A DNA stretch of 7,654 nt from the NCBI GenBank assembly GCA_040235395.1, contig JBECKS010000042.1:1-7654 (forward strand), given 5' to 3'. Below the pieces are notes generated by a model. The model had not been told where the DNA came from. It saw nothing but the letters and a program-made list of their open reading frames with translations, and searched no databases. The position numbers and the translations under genes are program-made. Origin of the DNA: JBECKS01 sp040235395. Lineage in GTDB: Bacteria; Pseudomonadota; Gammaproteobacteria; Pseudomonadales; JBECKS01. This document shows positions 1-4,533 of this stretch, one piece after another (within the stretch, counting starts at the first letter, position 1; each line of letters begins with the position of its first letter).

Positions 1-616
1 TATTGAGAGGGAATCCTTTCAAATCCATCTTCACATGGTTCAACTGGTTGATATTGGTGTAAAGACTTGCAGAAAGAATCAGGCTGATAACATGAAATTC
101 TGTTTGCATGGCAAGGCCTAGAATCACAACCGTTGCTGCGAACAGGGCATTGCCTAAAAAAGCTTCCATTGGATGTAGCAAAAGTGCATCTACGGAAGTG
201 GGGCTGCGTGCCTGATGATGAATGCCATGAACTTTCTTGAAGTAACCTGTGCCGTGAAACAGGAAACGGTGCATCACGTAATAGAAGAAGTCATAAACCA
301 TCAGGAGCAGGAAAATATCCAGAAGTATCTTGCCGGCGCTTTGACTTTGATAAGTGATAAAGAAGGGAAGGATGCCAATAAAGAACACTAGATTGGTTAT
401 CAGGCTGATACGCTCACTGGATTTAACCCTTAATTTGTAGATTTCCTTTGCCTTCCATTTTTTCTTGTTCTCTTCCTTGTTGAATTGATGAACCTCCTTG
501 ATGGGGGAAATCTTGAACAGGGTAAATCGAATAGCAACCATAATGCCGACGACACTGGCTAAAACGAACAAGCTAGCAAGCACATAATAAAAATACTGGG
601 TCATTGTTTCGGTCAT
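1..616 (-). CDS. Fatty acid hydroxylase / sterol desaturase family protein (partial, C-terminus beyond window)
   Basis: An open frame of 205 codons runs from an ATG at 616 off the left edge. The family comprises membrane di-iron enzymes that hydroxylate or desaturate lipids, sterols or carotenoids using O2. Visible histidine-box ligands are H116-x4-H121 (HRFLFH) and H130-xx-H133-H134 (HGIHH), followed by H148-P and N193-H194. The last HxxHH box expected for the family lies outside the window. Hydrophobic segments lie at about residues 8-30, 72-90, 97-115 and 155-185, with a lysine-rich cytoplasmic stretch at 47-65. The 616 start is preferred over the in-frame ATG at 604 because AAGAGG (628-623) lies six bases upstream. 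The gene is divergent from the marR-type gene and shares its operator, so it is the likely regulatory target. The substrate cannot be inferred. Confidence 0.85.
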   Translation of the reverse strand, partial: MTETMTQYFYYVLASLFVLASVVGIMVAIRFTLFKISPIKEVHQFNKEENKKKWKAKEIYKLRVKSSERISLITNLVFFIGILPFFITYQSQSAGKILLDIFLLLMVYDFFYYVMHRFLFHGTGYFKKVHGIHHQARSPTSVDALLLHPMEAFLGNALFAATVVILGLAMQTEFHVISLILSASLYTNINQLNHVKMDLKGFPLN

Positions 617-626
617 TGAAAACCTC

Positions 627-655
627 TTGAAGCCTTGGATTAATTTAGCTAAAAT
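627..655 (+). promoter_or_regulatory. Predicted sigma-70 promoter of the marR-type gene
   Basis: TTGAAG (627-632), a 17-bp spacer and TAAAAT (650-655) match the consensus at 4/6 and 5/6. Transcription would begin near 662, about 33 bases before the ATG at 695. The -10 lies inside the operator, consistent with autorepression. Confidence 0.55.
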
Positions 656-676
656 TTTAGGTAAATTTTTAGCTAA
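645..676. promoter_or_regulatory. Probable MarR operator: three TTAGSTAA boxes at 12-bp spacing
   Basis: TTAGCTAA (645-652), TTAGGTAA (657-664) and TTAGCTAA (669-676) repeat with an exact 12-bp period. Boxes 1 and 2 together form a 20-bp palindrome with a single mismatched pair, with the perfect 12-mer CTAAAATTTTAG (649-660) at its centre. Length and symmetry suit a MarR dimer, and the TTAG/CTAA half-sites resemble the known SlyA site TTAGCAAGCTAA. The site covers the -10 boxes of both divergent promoters, so binding should repress both genes. Binding by the adjacent MarR protein is inferred. Confidence 0.7.
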
Positions 677-682
677 TTGCAA
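654..682 (-). promoter_or_regulatory. Predicted sigma-70 promoter of the hydroxylase gene
   Basis: On the minus strand TTGCAA (682-677), a 17-bp spacer and TAAAAT (659-654) match the consensus at 4/6 and 5/6. Transcription would begin near 647, about 31 bases before the ATG at 616. Its -10 shares two base pairs with the -10 of the opposing promoter. Confidence 0.5.
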
Positions 683-694
683 GAGATGGATGAA

Positions 695-1228
695 ATGGTA
701 AGTAAATTGGTTCAGAAGCAGGGTAGTGGTTTTGTCCCCAAGCCCTTCACCAGTGATTCCGATCTGGTAGTTGAACTGGCCTGGAAAGAAGGTCTATCTG
801 ACCTTCCATCAAGGGGAATACCCTTATTTGCCCTGATTGATGAACTGGCAAGTCTTTCACAGACCTTCCATAAACAAACCCTTAAACCACTAGGCTATAC
901 CCATAGCGACTACGCTATTCTGGCAACATTGCTGCTCAATGGAGGCAGTATGCGACCAAGCTTTTTTACCAAGATGCTCGACAACGCTTCTGCAGCAACC
1001 AGTCAGACCCTAAAGAAACTGGAAAGTCAGGGCTTGCTGGTGCGCGAATCCAGTGAATCCGATAAGCGTTCTGTATTGGTGGCACTGACTGAAAAAGGAA
1101 AAGCAATGGCGAGGACTTTGTGTGAGGCAGAAGCGGAGCAGAGTGCCTTGCTAACCAAAGAACTCAGTGCGCAGGAAATAAAAGATATGCGCGCATCACT
1201 GAGAAAGCTGGTAAAAGTCTTGCGTTAG
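695..1228 (+). CDS. MarR-family transcriptional regulator
   Basis: The 177-residue protein has a MarR-type winged helix: an N-terminal dimerisation helix around 43-65, a helix-turn-helix around 70-113 with the recognition helix near ASAATSQTLKKLE (98-110), and a wing with the family signature SDKRSVLVALTEKG (122-135). A charged C-terminal helix region (136-177) completes the dimer domain. MarR proteins are dimeric repressors released by phenolic or lipophilic ligands or by oxidation. One cysteine (C143) is present. The roughly 40 residues before the first conserved helix are a longer leader than usual. The start is uncertain: AAGAG (681-685) suits ATG 695 (nine-base spacer), is too close for ATG 686, and cannot serve TTG 677, which directly abuts the operator. 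The stop is six bases from the convergent gene's stop. The likely target is the divergent hydroxylase gene plus itself. Confidence 0.9.
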   Translation: MVSKLVQKQGSGFVPKPFTSDSDLVVELAWKEGLSDLPSRGIPLFALIDELASLSQTFHKQTLKPLGYTHSDYAILATLLLNGGSMRPSFFTKMLDNASAATSQTLKKLESQGLLVRESSESDKRSVLVALTEKGKAMARTLCEAEAEQSALLTKELSAQEIKDMRASLRKLVKVLR

Positions 1229-1234
1229 TTTTTG

Positions 1235-2104
1235 CTAGGGATTACTTGAGCAGTTCGAGATATCGTAACGATTGATGCTTTCACCTCTGCCCACCAGAAG
1301 TACCCTTACGTTTTGATTCTGTATCAGTTGATTTAGTAGCGCATCGTCATCAGGAACATGGAATAGAAACACGGGAATGGATCCAAGGCTTTGTTGTGCT
1401 TTAGGTCCGTATGCAGAATCGTTTAGTTCGCCATACTGTATTGCCAAGGCGCTGATATTGCTGAAATAGAATCCCATTTTATAAATATTGATAACGAAGG
1501 ATGAGAATAAGGTCTGGTCGTTAAGTGGGTGTATGCCCAGAATGGTTTTAAAACCTGCATTGGTATAGCTGGAAAGTATGAAGGGATTTGAACCTTCTAT
1601 ATATATACGGTCTCGAATGGAGTCGAATTCTGTAATGCTCAATAATTTCTTTATGGCTTTTTGTGTTTCTTGTTCGTTTAATCTGTCGAGATTTTTATAG
1701 TCAAACCAGAAATAATGATTTTCACCTACGGTGTTAAGCATTTTTTCAACAGTGAGTATTTCATTTTCCTTTTTTTTGTAAACAAGATTTCCTTCGCTAT
1801 CTTTCTTCGGTCTGCCGTGAGAAACGATGAATGTGTTTGATGCCACATCGTAGTAGAAGTCAAATTCAACGCCCACTGCACCATGAGAAAAAGCATTCTG
1901 CATGCTGGTAATGCTGTTTTGTTCCTCGTGAGAATTATACAAACCTCTTGATGCCCATATTTTGTTGCAATTATCGTAAACGCCTTCGTAGTTTCTGCTT
2001 TTTAATTCGCTATCGATTTGAGCGATGGTGAAGTTATAGAGTACCGATACGGCAATAATAATCGCCAGAAAAAAGAGTGCGACGTTTCTCAATAGGTTTT
2101 TCAT
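1235..2104 (-). CDS. Membrane-anchored GDPD-like (PLC-like TIM barrel) protein with a degenerate HRG motif
   Basis: The 289-residue protein begins with one hydrophobic segment (about 8-24), an uncleaved anchor or signal, followed by a probable periplasmic domain. The order of motifs recalls glycerophosphodiester phosphodiesterases, which release an alcohol from phosphodiesters: SRG (52-54) where HRG is expected, a Q62-N63-S64 stretch followed by A71-F and G75-A (compare PENT...AF..GA), VEFD (79-82) for the metal-binding E-x-D, and VSHG (94-97) for the second catalytic histidine, H96. FWFDYKN (about 132-138) may match the E-x-K strand. The first histidine is replaced by S52, so activity is doubtful or the chemistry differs. 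The gene is notably AT-rich. It has only a weak GGAA Shine-Dalgarno and faces marR. I recognise the fold with moderate confidence and cannot name a substrate. Confidence 0.75.
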   Translation of the reverse strand: MKNLLRNVALFFLAIIIAVSVLYNFTIAQIDSELKSRNYEGVYDNCNKIWASRGLYNSHEEQNSITSMQNAFSHGAVGVEFDFYYDVASNTFIVSHGRPKKDSEGNLVYKKKENEILTVEKMLNTVGENHYFWFDYKNLDRLNEQETQKAIKKLLSITEFDSIRDRIYIEGSNPFILSSYTNAGFKTILGIHPLNDQTLFSSFVINIYKMGFYFSNISALAIQYGELNDSAYGPKAQQSLGSIPVFLFHVPDDDALLNQLIQNQNVRVLLVGRGESINRYDISNCSSNP

Positions 2105-2122
2105 TATTCGATGTTCCGAATA
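2105..2122 (-). promoter_or_regulatory. Short hairpin directly before the GDPD-like start codon
   Basis: TATTCG (2105-2110) and CGAATA (2117-2122) form a 6-bp inverted repeat with a 6-base loop, ending one base pair before the ATG at 2104. The weak Shine-Dalgarno GGAA (2117-2114 on the minus strand) lies at the stem-loop junction. The stem is AT-rich, so a regulatory effect is speculative. Confidence 0.25.
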
Positions 2123-2177
2123 GTTATTATGATTGAAGCTGCTTACTTCGTTCTATGCAGTGCAGTATAAGGAATTA

Positions 2178-2208
2178 ACGACAACAAGCTAGTCTCACTT
2201 GTTGTCGT
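2178..2208 (-). terminator. Probable terminator hairpin after the four-gene operon
   Basis: ACGACAACAAG (2178-2188) and CTTGTTGTCGT (2198-2208) are a perfect 11-bp inverted repeat around a 9-base loop. It lies 30 bases past the stop of the last operon gene. On the minus strand it is followed by TTAATTCCTTATA, which is only moderately U-rich, so termination may be incomplete or the hairpin may chiefly protect the 3' end. The other flank (CATGAAGG) does not fit a plus-strand terminator. Confidence 0.6.
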
Positions 2209-2238
2209 CATGAAGGCAATTGAGAAAAGTATTTTGCT

Positions 2239-2445
2239 TTATGCGTTGGCGCAGCTGTCGTCTTTCAAACCCGCTTTTTTCAGAATGGTCATCATTGGGC
2301 ACCAGCCGCTAAATGAAGACTGAATCAGATTCAGTGCCACAAAGCCTGTTAATAGGAACCAGTATTGATGTACATAAACCCCGAGAAGTAGGCTTACTAA
2401 AACAAAAGCACCGGCGATGAGTCGTAAAGCTGCATTAATAGTCAT
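2239..2445 (-). CDS. YgaP-like transmembrane (DUF2892) small membrane protein
   Basis: This 68-residue protein has two hydrophobic segments (about 9-24 and 27-45) separated by a short turn, then GWCP (47-50) and a basic tail. It resembles PF11127, the C-terminal membrane domain of E. coli YgaP, without the rhodanese domain. Its function is unknown; such domains often sit near sulfur-transfer or redox genes. The ATG at 2445 is chosen over a longer in-frame reading because AGGAGA (2456-2451) lies six bases upstream and the longer version would run deep into the preceding gene. That Shine-Dalgarno overlaps the preceding TAG stop, so this is the fourth gene of the operon. C49 and the C-terminal cysteine (C65) could be redox-active, which is inference. 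Confidence 0.85.
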   Translation of the reverse strand: MTINAALRLIAGAFVLVSLLLGVYVHQYWFLLTGFVALNLIQSSFSGWCPMMTILKKAGLKDDSCANA

Positions 2446-2450
2446 GAGAT

Positions 2451-2456
2451 GTCTCC
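2451..2456 (-). promoter_or_regulatory. Strong Shine-Dalgarno of the YgaP-like gene
   Basis: AGGAGA on the minus strand, six bases before the ATG at 2445. Its first bases are part of the TAG stop of the upstream barrel gene, which fixes the start and implies translational coupling. Confidence 0.8.
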
Positions 2457-3727
2457 TAAAAGTTGAATTTTGCACGAGCATAGACATTGGCGTTTTCTTC
2501 CATCTGTCCAAACTGTGTGTAGTTTTCTTCACCACCCAGTACATTGGCACCAACATTGAACTGCCATTGATCGCTGTAGCGATAAAGTACATTGGCAATC
2601 AGGTCGTAATCCTTATCGCTAGGTGAGTAAAAAAGAAAAGCGGAATACTGCCAGCGATTCTGTTTCGCTAGAAAAGTCCATCGGGTGGTGAGTATCTGAC
2701 GGTATTCATCTACCTGTGGATTCACTAGCGTGTCGTAGTCGTGTAGATGTTCAACATAATATTGATAACTGGTGGTGAGGTTTGCTACCAGTTCACGTTC
2801 ATAACCTAACAACAAACGTGTTTGTGAAAGCGGCACAAAGGGATTTGCTCCAGAGTCACTTTCTCTCGAATCCCAATGTGCAACTTCAGCGTTAGCAATA
2901 CCATTGAAAGCAGTGGCTCGAACGCTTGCGCCAATGCTGTCTAGCCTTGGAAAATAAAAAACACTGTTAACGTTGTCATAAGCCATCGGTGTTTTATAAA
3001 AACCGCGATAGCCATACATGGCATATTCAACACCGTCTATGGTTTTGTATAAACGCAAAGCCACTTCGCCATTGCTGAGTTTGTGCTCAGGCTCTTCACC
3101 TGAAAATTTTGGAGGCGCAGCAACAATGGCATCAGCCATAGGGGAGTAGAAACTGAGTTTTTCACCGGTAATGTACTGGTCGGGATCAAACTCGGGAGAC
3201 CATACCACGTCGATATTAATAGCATCGGTGTAGGTGCTGATTTTTATGGCATCCGATGGCGCTTTTAGATATTGCATATCGTAGCCGCTAAAAAATGCCA
3301 CCCAGTTTTTTGGAAAAAAATCATTCAGGAAAACCAGATCACCTGTGCCCCAGGTAAGTACCTGTCTGCCGATATTAATATCCACAGCGCTATGAGGCGT
3401 GAAACTGATTAGGGTTTCACGATTTTCTGTTTCAAACTCATTCAATATGCCATCGTAATAAACATCTCCCTTTAGGCTGAGTTTGAAAGTTTCAAGTTGT
3501 TGCTGATATTCAAGTCGCGCACGGATTTCATTGGCAACCCAGTCTTCATCGAGTACAGGATTATCCTGCGTGCGATAAGAGTTGGTGTTCTCAATAAAAC
3601 CTGTGAAGGGAAAACTTTTTGTCTGTGTTTGTTCTTCTTCATCCCAGTCATCCCACAGGTCTTCCGCGAAGACCTGTGAGCTGGCAAGAACAAATGGCGC
3701 GATAAGAAATAAATTTTTCAGTTTCAT
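2456..3727 (-). CDS. Outer-membrane beta-barrel protein, DUF1302-like
   Basis: The 423-residue product has a signal peptide (KLK, hydrophobic 6-16, cleavage probably after VFA at 21) and then a strongly acidic, tryptophan-containing segment (22-32). The rest alternates polar and aromatic residues in short amphipathic strands and ends in YARAKFNF, a C-terminal aromatic signal typical of BAM-assembled barrels. The stretch DINIGRQVLTWGTGD (116-130) with NDFFPKNW (135-142) resembles the GRQ...WG motif of DUF1302-type proteins, often found beside RND and LolA-like genes. It probably forms the outer-membrane component of the operon's system. ATG 3727 is chosen because it overlaps the preceding TGA as ATGA and gives a canonical signal peptide; an in-frame ATG at 3748 has no Shine-Dalgarno. 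A perfect hairpin lies within codons 17-25. The family assignment is from motif memory only. Confidence 0.8.
   Translation of the reverse strand: MKLKNLFLIAPFVLASSQVFAEDLWDDWDEEEQTQTKSFPFTGFIENTNSYRTQDNPVLDEDWVANEIRARLEYQQQLETFKLSLKGDVYYDGILNEFETENRETLISFTPHSAVDINIGRQVLTWGTGDLVFLNDFFPKNWVAFFSGYDMQYLKAPSDAIKISTYTDAINIDVVWSPEFDPDQYITGEKLSFYSPMADAIVAAPPKFSGEEPEHKLSNGEVALRLYKTIDGVEYAMYGYRGFYKTPMAYDNVNSVFYFPRLDSIGASVRATAFNGIANAEVAHWDSRESDSGANPFVPLSQTRLLLGYERELVANLTTSYQYYVEHLHDYDTLVNPQVDEYRQILTTRWTFLAKQNRWQYSAFLFYSPSDKDYDLIANVLYRYSDQWQFNVGANVLGGEENYTQFGQMEENANVYARAKFNF
3654..3678 (-). repeat. Perfect 11-bp inverted repeat inside the barrel gene
   Basis: CACAGGTCTTC (3654-3664) and GAAGACCTGTG (3668-3678) pair perfectly around a 3-base loop. 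It encodes residues 17-25 of the barrel protein, across the predicted signal-peptide cleavage site, about 50 bases into the message. No U-tract follows, so it is not an intrinsic terminator. It could affect translation rate or mRNA stability of the distal operon. Confidence 0.75.
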
Positions 3728-4533
3728 GGCTGCGGTCTGCTTATCCATTGTTGTGGAGGCGTACGTAAAGAACGTTCACTGAATACGCTCTCAGGCGTGC
3801 CGGTGTCATATTTGATGAAGCGCATCTGGCTAATGGTGTAGCCACCTGTTTCCAGATTGCTCACTTTCATTTCAGTAACAGTGACATAACCATCAATCAC
3901 TTCATGTTTCAGTGCTTCAATGGTGCGATAAAGTTTTTCACCTTGTTTGTAATACTCGGTTTTCTCGGGCAGGAAAGTTTCCTTATTAATCCAGACCTTG
4001 AAGTGTTTGAATTCCACACTCGAGGGATCATTTGGAATGTTATCGATGACATAATGCGTCGCCGTTGTTTCTACAAGCGTGTGCTTGTCTTCGCTTAAAG
4101 CTCTTCCTGATACGTCTTCATAAAAGAAGTCGCTTCCAACAAAGCTGGTGCGTTTATCGCCAGCAGAAATACGTTTTACCAAATCAAGGCTGGGTAAATA
4201 CAACCAGCGATCGTCATCCTTGCCGATATGTTTTTTCACAAGGAAGGCGGTGCCATTGACATCGGTAGGGCGCTCAAACAATACATAGAAAAGCTGGTCG
4301 CCATCTTCTTTACCAACATCTTTTCTAAGAATGGTGAACTGGCGCATCTGTGTGCGCCCGCTTGCATCAACAAATTTCATGCGGTTCTCAGCGCGTCCAT
4401 CATCACCTTGATAAAAAGCGACGTGGTTCGCTTTCTTAACGATTTCATCAACGCTTGGTTCCTGGGCGTGTGATTGCATTGCCAAAAAAGCAAGGCTACT
4501 TGAAAGAATGGTGTGAGTGATGAATTTACGCAT
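3724..4533 (-). CDS. LolA-like periplasmic protein (outer membrane lipoprotein-sorting family)
   Basis: The 269-residue product has a signal peptide with probable cleavage after SHA (residue 23) and no lipobox cysteine, so a soluble periplasmic protein is expected. The body matches the LolA-like / TP_0789-type domain (PF17131): RMKFVDASGRTQMRQF (51-66), F86-x-RPTDVNGTAFL (about 86-98), and the highly characteristic D107-RWLYLPSL...VKRISAGDKRTSF-VGSDFFYED (107-140). LolA folds are half-barrels that carry acyl chains. Members of this subgroup are commonly encoded beside HAE3/MMPL pumps and are thought to hand over hydrophobic cargo; the true ligand is unknown. The start overlaps the pump's stop by eight bases and the 3' end overlaps the barrel gene as ATGA, so translation of all three is coupled. 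True LolA is shorter (about 200 residues), so this is not the housekeeping chaperone. Confidence 0.88.
   Translation of the reverse strand: MRKFITHTILSSSLAFLAMQSHAQEPSVDEIVKKANHVAFYQGDDGRAENRMKFVDASGRTQMRQFTILRKDVGKEDGDQLFYVLFERPTDVNGTAFLVKKHIGKDDDRWLYLPSLDLVKRISAGDKRTSFVGSDFFYEDVSGRALSEDKHTLVETTATHYVIDNIPNDPSSVEFKHFKVWINKETFLPEKTEYYKQGEKLYRTIEALKHEVIDGYVTVTEMKVSNLETGGYTISQMRFIKYDTGTPESVFSERSLRTPPQQWISRPQP

Noticed and set aside
677..694. TTG (677) or ATG (686) as the MarR start
   Set aside because: TTG 677 directly abuts the operator and has no Shine-Dalgarno; for ATG 686 the AAGAG motif is immediately adjacent. ATG 695 has workable spacing, though 686 is not excluded.
1229..1260. Bidirectional terminator between the convergent marR and GDPD-like genes
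   Set aside because: Only six bases separate the stop codons, and I find no convincing stem there despite a short T-run.
2446..2598. Longer in-frame reading of the YgaP-like gene starting at 2598
   Set aside because: The extra residues overlap the 3' end of the barrel gene in another frame, lack membrane-domain similarity, and the strong AGGAGA site clearly serves the ATG at 2445.
3654..3678. The 11-bp hairpin as an intrinsic terminator
   Set aside because: It is inside a coding sequence and no T-run follows on either strand.
3728..3748. ATG 3748 as the barrel-protein start
   Set aside because: No Shine-Dalgarno, and it would put seven extra residues before a textbook signal peptide. The ATGA overlap at 3724-3727 is the more typical coupling.
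4228..4473. Plus-strand open frames inside the operon (for example 4228-4473, 5233-5526, 6306-6530)
   Set aside because: They are antisense to strongly supported genes, lack ribosome-binding sites and recognisable domains, and look like shadows of the real frames.
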